This document shows positions 16,331-24,900 of a DNA stretch of 40,763 nt, in pieces; the stretch's first letter is position 1; each line of letters starts with the position of its first letter. Source of the DNA: Lachnospiraceae bacterium (GTDB lineage: Bacteria; Bacillota; Clostridia; Lachnospirales; Lachnospiraceae). The notes beneath the pieces are model-generated. The model saw only the letters and a program-made list of their open reading frames with translations, ran no database searches and had not been told where the DNA came from. The DNA is taken from the NCBI GenBank assembly GCA_024691125.1, contig JAILNV010000091.1, forward strand, positions 1 to 40,763, in the 5' to 3' direction. The position numbers and the translations under genes were made by a program.

Positions 16331-17783
16331 GCCATCCTGCCTCGTTGGAGAATACGATATCCTTCATCGCATCCATTCCTCCCTTGAGATTGTACATAGG
16401 GCCTTTATATCCTGCTTCCCGTAATGTATTTATTGCAAGAATGCTCCTCAGTCCCTGCTTACATATAAATACCGTATCGTGCTCGGGATCCAGCTCATTC
16501 ATCCTCCGTACCAGCTGACCGATCGGTATTACAACAGCTCCCGGGAAGCTCTTTATAGCCCTTTCATGAGGCTCTCTTACATCTATTATCGTTACCGGTT
16601 CTCCGCTCTCTATCTTCTCCGCAAGCTCTTCAGCAGTATATCCTTCCACGGGTATCTCGTCTTCTTCCTGCTTAAGTCCGCAGAATTCTTCATAATCGAA
16701 ATCCTCTGGCTCATAGATCGTCGGAGCCTTACCGCACAGCGGACAGCTGCAGTTCTTTGATATCTTTAAAAAGTCAGACCTCAGTCCCAGTGTGTCTATT
16801 GTAAGAAGCCTCCCGTTAAGATGTTCTCCTATACCTATGATCAGCTTAAGTGCTTCATTGGCCTGAATACTCCCGACTATACCCGACAGAGGACTTATCG
16901 TACCTCCCTCGGCACAGCTTGGCACAAGTCCCGGAGCCGGCGGCTCGGGATATATACATCTTAAACAGGGACCGCCGTTATGACCGAATATGCTTACCTG
17001 TCCCTCGTACTGATAGATTGCAGCATATACAAGGGGGATACCGCTCAAGATGCACGCATCATTGATTATGTACCGCGCCTTGTAATTGTCTGTACAGTCG
17101 ATCACGACATCGAAGCCTTCTATTACCGACATCACATTGGCAGCTTCAACCCTCGTATTTTCCGCTATAACCTCTATGTTTTTATTGATATTTCTGACCG
17201 TATCCCTGGCAGATGCGGCTTTGGGACGCTTGACATCACGGCTGCTGTGGATCACCTGACTCTGAAGATTTCCGAGCGTAACCGAATCATTATCCACTAT
17301 CTTGATCGTTCCCACACCTGCTGCGGCAAGATACTGTATAACAGGTGAACCCAACGCACCTGCACCTATTACGCACACTCTTGCGGCCTTTATCCTTTTC
17401 TGACCCTTTACGCCGATCTCGCGAAGCAGAAGATGTTTGTTGAAACGGTCTATTTCTGAATCATCAAGGCTTACCTCTTTCCTTCTCTCATCCGAAATAA
17501 TACTGTCGTTTGGAACTCCACCTGCTATAACAGGAAGGAACAGCACAGTCGAGCCTTCGGCAATCTCTTCATCCAGAAAGCTCTTATCGGTCCTGTCTTC
17601 ATCATTTACGAATATCCTTATAAAGCCCCTTAGGTTACCGTCATCACCATACAGTCCCCGTGAAGCATCCGGATAACTGTCCGTTAATTCCTTAAGTATC
17701 TTTCTTATGGTATTTCCCTTTGTTTCTGTCTCTGCACTCCGTCCGAAAAAGGAACGGAGTGTGGCTGATATGTATACTTTCAT
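16326..17783 (-). CDS. MoaD-MoeB-rhodanese fusion protein
   Basis: A 485-residue three-domain protein. Residues 1-89 form a MoaD-like beta-grasp carrier ending LFLPVIAGG (Gly88-Gly89). Residues about 108-350 are an E1 domain with IGAGALGSPVIQYLAAAGVG, DNDSVTLGNLQSQVIH, DCTDNYKARYIINDAC and the zinc pairs CLRC and CPLC. Residues about 380-485 are a rhodanese domain with active-site Cys441 in the loop ICKQGLRS. It joins carrier, activating enzyme and persulfide donor in one chain. Because the Gly-Gly is internal, use as a thiocarboxylate would need cleavage; a JAMM protease gene overlaps its start by 4 bp. If uncut, the carrier domain may be regulatory or vestigial. Confidence 0.9.
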   Translation of the reverse strand: MKVYISATLRSFFGRSAETETKGNTIRKILKELTDSYPDASRGLYGDDGNLRGFIRIFVNDEDRTDKSFLDEEIAEGSTVLFLPVIAGGVPNDSIISDERRKEVSLDDSEIDRFNKHLLLREIGVKGQKRIKAARVCVIGAGALGSPVIQYLAAAGVGTIKIVDNDSVTLGNLQSQVIHSSRDVKRPKAASARDTVRNINKNIEVIAENTRVEAANVMSVIEGFDVVIDCTDNYKARYIINDACILSGIPLVYAAIYQYEGQVSIFGHNGGPCLRCIYPEPPAPGLVPSCAEGGTISPLSGIVGSIQANEALKLIIGIGEHLNGRLLTIDTLGLRSDFLKISKNCSCPLCGKAPTIYEPEDFDYEEFCGLKQEEDEIPVEGYTAEELAEKIESGEPVTIIDVREPHERAIKSFPGAVVIPIGQLVRRMNELDPEHDTVFICKQGLRSILAINTLREAGYKGPMYNLKGGMDAMKDIVFSNEAGWL

Positions 17784-18244
17784 GTAATACCTCTCAGTTC
17801 TGCTTCGTATATTATTTCATCGGTTTTAATATATGCGGTAATATCTTCGCATTTTCCTTTACATACCGATATGATCACATACATCTGATCGGGGATCATC
17901 CCTGCTTCATCACTTTTCGAAAGAACGGCCGGCAGGTCGGGATGCGAATGATAAAAGCCTGTTATTTCAAGTCCCGTACCTATAAGAGATCGTTCACATT
18001 CATATATTTCACGCGGATCTATCAGGAAGCTGTCTGCTCTTTTCGTGGTGCTTTCAATATTGTCTGTTTCAATCGCATCCGATAATCTGATGCAGTTCTC
18101 ACTAAAGCTTCCTATGAGTATCCCGCAGCACTCACAGGGATACTCTCTTTCCGCGCTGCTTATTATATTCCTGAGGATCTCCTTGTCTGCATCCACTCTG
18201 TATACGGCTGATACGCTATCATTCAGACTATTCTCTGTGCTCAT
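17780..18244 (-). CDS. JAMM/MPN-domain metalloprotease (module A)
   Basis: A 154-residue stand-alone JAB1/MPN protein with catalytic Glu38 (YPCECCGILIG) and the zinc motif His99-Ser-His101-Pro-x6-Ser109-x2-Asp112 in FYHSHPDLPAVLSKSD. It differs clearly from the module B JAMM protein, so the pair is not a recent duplication. Overlaps of 4 bp with the genes on both sides (ATGA) show tight translational coupling with the O-acetylhomoserine sulfhydrylase-like gene upstream and the MoaD-MoeB-rhodanese gene downstream. Likely substrate: the Gly-Gly junction of that fusion, or a carrier-amino-acid adduct as in the Mec/CysO system. Confidence 0.88.
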   Translation of the reverse strand: MSTENSLNDSVSAVYRVDADKEILRNIISSAEREYPCECCGILIGSFSENCIRLSDAIETDNIESTTKRADSFLIDPREIYECERSLIGTGLEITGFYHSHPDLPAVLSKSDEAGMIPDQMYVIISVCKGKCEDITAYIKTDEIIYEAELRGIT

Positions 18245-19485
18245 TCCCTGCTTTCTCTTACAGCTCTTATAAAATCACTGACAAGATCGTCTTCATCCTC
18301 TATTCCGACGCTTACCCTTATGGTATCCTCAAACACACCCGCCGCTTCGGTCTCTTCTCTTCCTGTTCTTATGTACAGGGTCGAGAATGGATGTATAACC
18401 AGTGTTCTAAGGTCGCCTATGTTGCTCGCTATTAGCGCATATTTAAGAGAATTTATGATCCTGAATGCTCTTTCCTTCGATCCGGCTCTGAAATTAAGGA
18501 TCCCTCCGCCGTAACCGTTAAGCTCTGTATCCACATATCCGTTATAAGGATGATCGGGGAGAGTAAGATAATTCACCTTAATATCCGGTTCCTTACTAAG
18601 CGCCTTAGCAAGTGCATCCGCATTCCTGCATATCTTTTCCATCCTGAGTCCCAGTGTTTCCACTCCGACATATGAAAGGTAGGCATTCATAGGTGCCATG
18701 CATCCTCCAAGATTCTCCCATATATCGGTACGAAGCCTTACCGAAAACGCCATCCGTCCATATTTTTTGAATTCCTCAAGAGCTGTATGCTTACCGAAAT
18801 CCCAGTTGAATTTACCACCGTCGACTATGATCCCGCCTATTGAATTGCCACCGCCGTTTATATATTTTGATGTCGAATGAATAACTACATCCGCTCCCAG
18901 CGTAAGAGGTCTTGCAATAAACGGTGTAGCCGTAGTCGAATCAACAAACAGGGGGATCCCGGCTTTATGCGCTGCCTCGGCCAACTTGGGAATATCCATG
19001 ACTGCAAGGGAAGGATTACTTATCAGCTCTCCGAAGACTACTCTGGTTTTATCTGTTATAAGACTTTCTATCTCATCTCCGGTCATCTTCCCGGCAAATA
19101 CAGTATGTATACCCAGCTTCTCAAGATCGTGGAACAGATCTATCGTACCTCCGTACAGACCGCTTCCCGCTATTATTTCATCGCCGCTCTTACACACTGC
19201 CAGCAGCGCCGATGCTATCGCTGACATTCCGCTGCTGCAGCATACAGCTCCGTTTCCATGTTCCAGTTCATTTATCTTTCTCTCGAATGCGGCAAGGGAA
19301 GGATTTCCGATACGGGTATATGCATATCCCATACTCTTATGGGCGAATACCTTCTCCAGTTCTTCCATGCTCTCATACTGAAAAGCCGATACCTGGCATA
19401 TAGGCGGGAGGATCTCTCTCTGTCCGTATCCCTGTGTTCCTTTGCCATGCAATAATGCGGTGTTGAATTTACAGTTATCTTCCAT
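18241..19485 (-). CDS. O-acetylhomoserine sulfhydrylase-like PLP enzyme (Cys/Met metabolism family)
   Basis: A 414-residue enzyme of the cystathionine gamma-synthase/MetY fold. It shows SAFQYESMEELEKVFAHKSMGYAYTRIGNPS near the N-terminus, AVCCSSGMSAIASALLA, the PLP lysine in VIHSTSKYINGGGNSIGG, and a C-terminal HPFSTLYIRT. The STSKYINGGG context and the N-terminal spacing favour O-acetylhomoserine sulfhydrylase over lyases. In Wolinella a similar enzyme uses a JAMM-processed protein thiocarboxylate as sulfur donor, and here a JAMM gene overlaps its 3' end by 4 bp. It is the first gene of the encapsulin gene set; a GGAG site lies 9 bases before the ATG. Confidence 0.87.
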   Translation of the reverse strand: MEDNCKFNTALLHGKGTQGYGQREILPPICQVSAFQYESMEELEKVFAHKSMGYAYTRIGNPSLAAFERKINELEHGNGAVCCSSGMSAIASALLAVCKSGDEIIAGSGLYGGTIDLFHDLEKLGIHTVFAGKMTGDEIESLITDKTRVVFGELISNPSLAVMDIPKLAEAAHKAGIPLFVDSTTATPFIARPLTLGADVVIHSTSKYINGGGNSIGGIIVDGGKFNWDFGKHTALEEFKKYGRMAFSVRLRTDIWENLGGCMAPMNAYLSYVGVETLGLRMEKICRNADALAKALSKEPDIKVNYLTLPDHPYNGYVDTELNGYGGGILNFRAGSKERAFRIINSLKYALIASNIGDLRTLVIHPFSTLYIRTGREETEAAGVFEDTIRVSVGIEDEDDLVSDFIRAVRESRE

Positions 19486-19586
19486 GGGTTCATGCTCCGT
19501 AGCTTATATAAAACATTTGGTTCATGGGACAAAATATAACTTTCATGACCTAAATATTCTTTACGTGTCCGTTTCAGATACACATG

Positions 19587-19603
19587 CCTACTATGTAAAT
19601 AGG
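19587..19603 (-). promoter_or_regulatory. Putative Rrf2-regulator operator upstream of the encapsulin gene set
   Basis: CCTACTATGTAAATAGG (plus strand) matches 15 of 17 positions of the motif over the iscS promoter (21444-21460) and keeps the CCTA-N9-TAGG inverted repeat. It lies about 20-40 bases downstream of the predicted transcription start, where a bound protein could block elongation. Confidence 0.6.
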
Positions 19604-19631
19604 TTATATGGCTGAAATTTATCTTTACATT

Positions 19632-19660
19632 ATGATAATCTTCCCACGGAATCCTGTCTA
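19632..19660 (-). promoter_or_regulatory. Predicted promoter for the encapsulin/sulfur gene set
   Basis: On the minus strand TAGACA (19660-19655) and TATCAT (19637-19632) lie 17 bases apart, each matching 5 of 6 consensus bases. It falls in the 238-base gap between iscU and the sulfhydrylase-like gene. The start would lie near 19625, giving a leader of about 140 bases that contains the putative operator. Confidence 0.55.
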
Positions 19661-19723
19661 ATCCTTAATTATTATTGAGCATTATAGCCGGTAACTATAA
19701 CTTGTATACCGATCCCATAACTG

Positions 19724-20110
19724 TTACTGGGCGGTCTTCTCAGCTCTTTTTTCATAATCTTCAAGAGCCGAACGTATTGCCTCCTCGGCCAGTACTGAAC
19801 AGTGCATCTTATAATCCGGAAGCCCGTCAAGAGCTTCAGCTACTGCCTTGTTGGTAAGCTTCATTGCATCTGATACAGGCTTGCCTTTTATAAGCTCTGT
19901 TGCCATCGAGCTTGACGCTATCGCGCTTCCGCACCCGAAGGTCTCGAACTTAACATCCTTGATGATGTCATCTTCTATTTTAAGATACATCTTCATTATA
20001 TCGCCGCACTTGGCATTTCCTACTTCACCGATACCGTTGGCATCTTCTATTACTCCGACATTTCTCGGATTTCTGAAATGATCCATTACCTTTTCACTGT
20101 AGAGTGCCAT
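19724..20110 (-). CDS. iscU: IscU/NifU-type Fe-S cluster scaffold
   Basis: A 128-residue scaffold on which Fe-S clusters are built before delivery. Conserved ligands are present: Cys35 and Asp37 (NAKCGD), Cys60 (FETFGCGSAIASSSM) and Cys104 (KMHCSVLAEEA). The PDYKMHCS form and the DHFRNPRNVG N-terminus are typical of clostridial NifU-like N-terminal-domain proteins. It lies 52 bases after iscS and is surely co-transcribed with it. No hscA/hscB/fdx follow; the short iscR-iscS-iscU layout is common in Clostridia. Confidence 0.93.
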   Translation of the reverse strand: MALYSEKVMDHFRNPRNVGVIEDANGIGEVGNAKCGDIMKMYLKIEDDIIKDVKFETFGCGSAIASSSMATELIKGKPVSDAMKLTNKAVAEALDGLPDYKMHCSVLAEEAIRSALEDYEKRAEKTAQ

Positions 20111-20162
20111 ATTATCCTCCTAACTATAATTCTGAGCAAATTATCAACATTACAACTATTTA

Positions 20163-21350
20163 TTAAAGTATAAACGGTGTTTTACCTGCCATAAGGTCTC
20201 TCCATACAGGTGAGAAACCCCTTAAGTATTCCACCACTTCCTTAACCGATTTAATTATGTATTCAACATCCTCATCGCTCATATCCTCTCCGATACTGAG
20301 CCTCAATGATCCGTGAGCCACATCATGAACCCTGCCTATTGCCAGAAGCACATGGCTCGGATCGAGTGATCCCGAAGTGCAGGCACTGCCCGAGGAAGCC
20401 TGAATCCCCTTATCGTCAAGCAGGAGCAGAAGCGATTCACCTTCTATTCCTTCGAAACAGAAATTCACGTTGCCGGGAAGCCTCTTATGAGCATCTCCGT
20501 TAAGTGCCGAATGAGGTATCTCATTAAGAGCAGTTATCAGTCTGTCCCTGTGCTTCGTTAAGGCTTCGGCATTTTCCTTCATGGAAGCGCATGCCTCCTT
20601 AAGTGCCGTAGCCATGGCTGCTATACCGGGTACATTCTCCGTTCCGGCGCGTCTTCCCTTTTCCTGAGCACCGCCTTCAATGATATTGGTAAGCTTAATA
20701 CCCTTCTTCGCATACAGGAATCCCACGCCCTTTGGTCCGTGGAATTTGTGAGCCGATGCGCTGAGCATGTCGATATTGTCTTCTGAAACATTGATCGGTA
20801 AATGTCCGATAGCCTGTACCGCATCAGTATGGAAAAGAACATTCTTCTCTCTGCATATGGCACCTATTTCCCTGATGGGCTGTACGGTTCCTATCTCGTT
20901 GTTGGCATACATTACCGTAACAAGTGCCGTATCCACGCGAATGGCTTCTTTCACCTCTTCGGGAAGAACCAGACCGTCCTCATGGACATCAAGAAGAGTT
21001 ATTTCGAATCCTTCCTTTTTAAGTCTTTCCAGTGTATGCAGTACGGCGTGATGCTCGAAAGCCGTGGAAACGATATGCATCTTTCCGTTCTTCTTTCCTA
21101 ATGCTGCTGCAGACATTATTGCCTGATTGTCGGCTTCGCTTCCTCCCGATGTGAATATAATCTCTCTGGGATCGGCGGCACCTATCAGGGCTGCCACTTC
21201 CACCCTTGCTCCTTCAAGTATTTCCTTCGCCCTCTGTCCGAATGAATATAAGCTTGAAGGATTACCGTAATTATCATTCATTACGGAGATCATTGTATTT
21301 ATCGCCGCTTCACTCATTTTGGTAGTGGCGGCATTATCCGCATAGATCAC
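20163..21350 (-). CDS. iscS: Cysteine desulfurase, IscS/NifS group
   Basis: A PLP enzyme supplying persulfide sulfur to IscU. Family marks: IYADNAATTKMSEAA at the N-terminus, FTSGGSEADNQAI, EHHAVLHTLERL, HTDAVQAIGHLP, the PLP lysine in SASAHKFHGPKGVGFLY, and the mobile-loop Cys in SSGSACTSGSLDPSHVL, which marks group I. I choose the GTG at 21350 as start: GGGAG lies 8 bases upstream and the protein then begins MIYADNAATT like most homologues. The first ATG at 21389 has no ribosome site. Divergent from the Rrf2 regulator, with the promoter inside a putative operator. Confidence 0.94.
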   Translation of the reverse strand: MIYADNAATTKMSEAAINTMISVMNDNYGNPSSLYSFGQRAKEILEGARVEVAALIGAADPREIIFTSGGSEADNQAIMSAAALGKKNGKMHIVSTAFEHHAVLHTLERLKKEGFEITLLDVHEDGLVLPEEVKEAIRVDTALVTVMYANNEIGTVQPIREIGAICREKNVLFHTDAVQAIGHLPINVSEDNIDMLSASAHKFHGPKGVGFLYAKKGIKLTNIIEGGAQEKGRRAGTENVPGIAAMATALKEACASMKENAEALTKHRDRLITALNEIPHSALNGDAHKRLPGNVNFCFEGIEGESLLLLLDDKGIQASSGSACTSGSLDPSHVLLAIGRVHDVAHGSLRLSIGEDMSDEDVEYIIKSVKEVVEYLRGFSPVWRDLMAGKTPFIL

Positions 21351-21427
21351 TTCTCTCTTTCTCCCTTCTTTACGAGTAAATATAGTCATAAGCTATATTC
21401 TGTCATAGATTTTTTGTATCGCGATTA

Positions 21428-21456
21428 AGTATATTCCTATTCACCTACCATGTCAA
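21428..21456 (-). promoter_or_regulatory. iscS-iscU promoter
   Basis: On the minus strand a consensus TTGACA (21456-21451), a 17-base spacer and TATACT (21433-21428). The start would be near 21421, about 70 bases before the GTG start of iscS. Part of the box pair is covered by the inverted repeat at 21436-21460. Confidence 0.8.
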
Positions 21457-21460
21457 TAGG
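21436..21460. promoter_or_regulatory. Putative Rrf2/IscR operator over the iscS promoter
   Basis: CCTATT (21436-21441) and AATAGG (21455-21460) are inverted arms with a 13-base spacer. Within them CCTACCATGTCAATAGG (21444-21460) recurs with two changes at 19587-19603. The site covers the iscS -35 box and spacer, the right place for repression by the divergently encoded Rrf2 protein. Confidence 0.6.
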
Positions 21461-21466
21461 TTTATA

Positions 21467-21495
21467 TTGAATATATGATCTGTTTGTATTATAAT
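21467..21495 (+). promoter_or_regulatory. Promoter of the Rrf2 regulator gene
   Basis: TTGAAT (21467-21472), a 17-base spacer and TATAAT (21490-21495). The start would be about 30 bases before the ATG. The operator-like repeat ends 6 bases upstream of this -35 box, so bound regulator could also affect its own transcription. Confidence 0.75.
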
Positions 21496-21534
21496 GATGT
21501 AAATAATTTTTAAAAATAAATCAGGGTGATTGAA

Positions 21535-21939
21535 ATGATTTCTACAAAAGGAAGATATGCTTTACGTGTATTGATCGATCTTGCTGAGCATGAAACTGAA
21601 AACGAAGATTATATCCCTCTTAAGGATATAGCAGAAAGACAGGAAATATCCAAGAAATATCTTGAGATAATCGTAAAAGACATGGTGGCAGGAGGACTTC
21701 TCACCGGTATGAGTGGCAAGGGCGGTGGCTATAAGCTGTGCCGAAGGCCTGAAGAATACTCCATCGGCGAGATACTTGAGCTTATGGAAGGCCCCCTTAA
21801 CTCAGTCGCCTGTCTTGCAGACGGAGGATTTGAATGCAGCAGGAGGAAGAGCTGCCATACTCTGCCCATGTGGACTGAATTTGATAATATGGTACATGAT
21901 TTTTTCTACCAAAAGAAGTTAAGTGACTTATTGGGATGA
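21535..21939 (+). CDS. Rrf2-family (IscR-like) transcription regulator
   Basis: A 134-residue winged-helix regulator. The N-terminus MISTKGRYALRVLIDLAEH, the recognition region IAERQEISKKYLEIIVKDMV and the wing GMSGKGGGYKLCRRP are typical of Rrf2 proteins. Three cysteines, Cys93, Cys101 and Cys107 (C-x7-C-x5-C, followed by His108), sit where IscR binds its Fe-S cluster, so cluster sensing is likely. The spacing differs slightly from E. coli IscR (C-x5-C-x5-C), and CymR-like cysteine sensing is the alternative. I start at the ATG at 21535, with AGGGTGAT upstream; a GTG at 21526 overlaps that SD. Divergent from iscS-iscU. Confidence 0.9.
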   Translation: MISTKGRYALRVLIDLAEHETENEDYIPLKDIAERQEISKKYLEIIVKDMVAGGLLTGMSGKGGGYKLCRRPEEYSIGEILELMEGPLNSVACLADGGFECSRRKSCHTLPMWTEFDNMVHDFFYQKKLSDLLG

Positions 21940-21982
21940 TCCGTCGTGTTCATATGATTTATTCGCTGCTTCATCTTCTTTT

Positions 21983-24900
21983 TTACAGGAACTGCTTTCT
22001 CTCATACATTGCTATATCCGCTTCTTCAAACACACTAAGCAGAGAGAAATTCTTATCCTTCCTGTATTCAACCATACCTGCGGATATAATATCACCAACC
22101 TTATGCAAAGACCTTTCTCTGGGGATTTCATTCATCTGTTCCATTAACTCTTCACGATGCTCATAATCCTTACCGGTAAGCAGCACAACGAATTCATCTC
22201 CTCCGACACGGAAGACAGGACTGTGCTCAAAGATACCGCATATCCTTTCGGATGCTCTTCTTATGCATTCATCGCCTTCATTATGTCCGTACAGATCGTT
22301 TACGGTCTTCATATTGTTGATATCACATACCACTACGGCGAAAGGCTCCTGCTCTCCGTTTCCTATCTGCTCGTCGATCTTCTCTTCCCACTGAAGATAT
22401 GCATACTTATTCTTAACGCCTGTCAATGCATCCACCGAAGCCATCATTCGCGCATCGGACAGATCTGCAGCATATTTCTGTTCGCGTCTTGTCTGTGCAT
22501 CAACATCGAGAAGTCCTATTATAAGCATTTCCCTTCCGTCCTCCTCCAGTCTGGCGGCTTTAAGCCTGACATAGGATGGAAGCCCTTCCGACATCAGACG
22601 GTAATCCAGAATAAATACATTGTCCTGCCTTATTGAATTCATGATATTTTCTCTGGTCACCAGAGTACGGAACATTTCCTGATCCTACGGATGAAGTACC
22701 CGTCTGCTGTTTTCATATGTCGTTTCGAACCAGTCATCTCCCTGCTTTTCTATACCCAGATCATCAAAGACCTTGGTCGAGCTGAACTCGGTATACCGCC
22801 CCGTCACGGGATCCACTATATAAAAAACATAATATTACCGTTAAGTGCATTAAGACGCTCGTATGACCTTCTTTCCTCCTTCGCATGCTCGGCAGCTTTC
22901 CGATCCTTGATCTGCGAATCCACATCGTTTACTCCAATGATAAGATATCGTTTATCTTCACCTACAAGAGTCATCTTCATGCTGGCGTATGAAGGCACAC
23001 CGTCAACCATCAGCCTGTAGTAAATAATATATGTTCCATGCCTCTTTATTTCATTGAGAAGGTGTTCCTTTTCAAATACCTTTAGGAATTCATCGAGATC
23101 TTCTTTGTAAACAATATCTTCGGCATCTTTTCTTCCGGATGTGAAGAAATCCCTGCCATGTTTTTCTTCCTCAAGTCTCTCCTTCACCGTTCTTGAACCA
23201 TACTCAATATAGTCATCCGTCTGAAGATCAACATAAAACAGGTCAAAGTAATCACCGGAAAGAGATGCGATTATATTGCTGTATATCTCACTGTTTCTGA
23301 GTGCCTCCTGATATGCTGCCTTATTTTTTTCGCTTTCCTTTCGTATCCTCTCTTCTTCGGTAAAGTCAAGCGACATACCGAGGATGCACAGTCTGCCTAT
23401 TTCATCATAGAACTTAAGCTTGGTTGTCTGGAAACGGCACGGATTACCGAGTGCATCGGGAACATCCTCAAAGTACACATGAGGCTCATCCATTTCAAGC
23501 GCCCTCTCATCATCGGCAACAAAATGATCCGCTGCTTTCTTATCAAATATGTGGTGAGCTGTAAGGTCCACTACTTCTTACGGAGTTGATTTATTGCAGT
23601 ATTTCGCAAATGACTGGTTGCAGGCGAGATATTCCTTGGTCTCACAATCCTTTGAAAACGTCATGATAGGCATATTGTCAAGAAGGGATGTAAGCGACTG
23701 CTTCAGCTCTGCTATACGAAGCGCTTCTTCCGTTTTCTTCCTTTGTTCATTTAAGCTCCGTTCTGCCTTGAGTTTCTGCAGGAGCAGAATTATGATAACA
23801 GCAAATGCAGCTGTAATAAGCGTCACAACGGCAAGCCAGTTTTCCTTCAGGAACTGTCCTGCTGTCATTTTTTTGCTTGAATGCGAATATGCAGCCAGCA
23901 ATGAATCAACATTCGCACTGCTTGTCAGCACAGCCGTCTTGTTAAGCACAGACAGCAGTTCCCGCGAGTCTCTGTTCACGGCAAAAGAAAGATTCATGCT
24001 CTCTCCCGTAGGGACAAAGAAAAGTCCATTCTGTTCAAGAACCGGTTCCATGTCATTCTGCCTGTAGTTACTGACGAGCGCACAATCCGCCTTACCCTCC
24101 CGGATAGCTTCTATGCATGTCTGGAAGGTGTCATAATTTACTGTGGTACATTCAGGGAAGTACTGTCTGATGAATGTTTCTGAATTTATATTCCCTGAAT
24201 TATTGGCAACGATAAATTCAGAGTCTCTTGAAAGACTGCTATCATCCTCTGCCCTCATAATAGCGTTCATCTCTGTCTTCATAACCGGATTGGATGCCCT
24301 TAATCCCATCTCATAAGCATCATATGAAGTTATATTTATCGGGAAAATGCAGTCCACCTCTCAGGTTTTCAGTGCCTCTATTGCATCTTTTGTACCGGCA
24401 TAGGGAACGGCTGCAAAATTAATGTCTGCATTCTTAAGATTATTGGCAGCATGTGCCAGATAGTCCCGAAGTGCACCGGTAAGCTCTCCGGTTTCCTTAT
24501 CATTTGCACAAAACGGAAGATAATTATCTCTGTAACCCACTCTTACCGTACCGTGCTTTCTGATCCACTCCTCCTGTGCAGGTGTCAGGAAAGCATTGGT
24601 CTGAGTGATATAAATATGCTCCTCATACATTTTCTGATTGAAATAAGGATCCTCATCCTGAATGTTTATAAGTGCTCTGTTAAGATCGGCAAGAAGATCA
24701 GGCCTGTCTTTATTTACTGCATAATAGAAAGATGAAGCACCTACCTTGCACAAAGGAATCAGCTTTTCCTTGGCTCCGAAAGTATTGGTAGTAACATATC
24801 CGTCAATATCTCCTCTTGCGATCATATCCATCGATTCCGATTCTTCGCAGGTTAAAGGAACTATTTCCGGGGCAAGTCCGTTTCTCTGTGCCCAGTCACG

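Noticed and set aside
24361-24363. TGA read as Gly or selenocysteine in the broken sensor gene and in the lipoprotein remnant
   Set aside because: TGA serves as a normal stop in other genes here (for example the encapsulin gene), TAA and TAG also break the sensor gene, and a frameshift is present. No SECIS-like context was seen.
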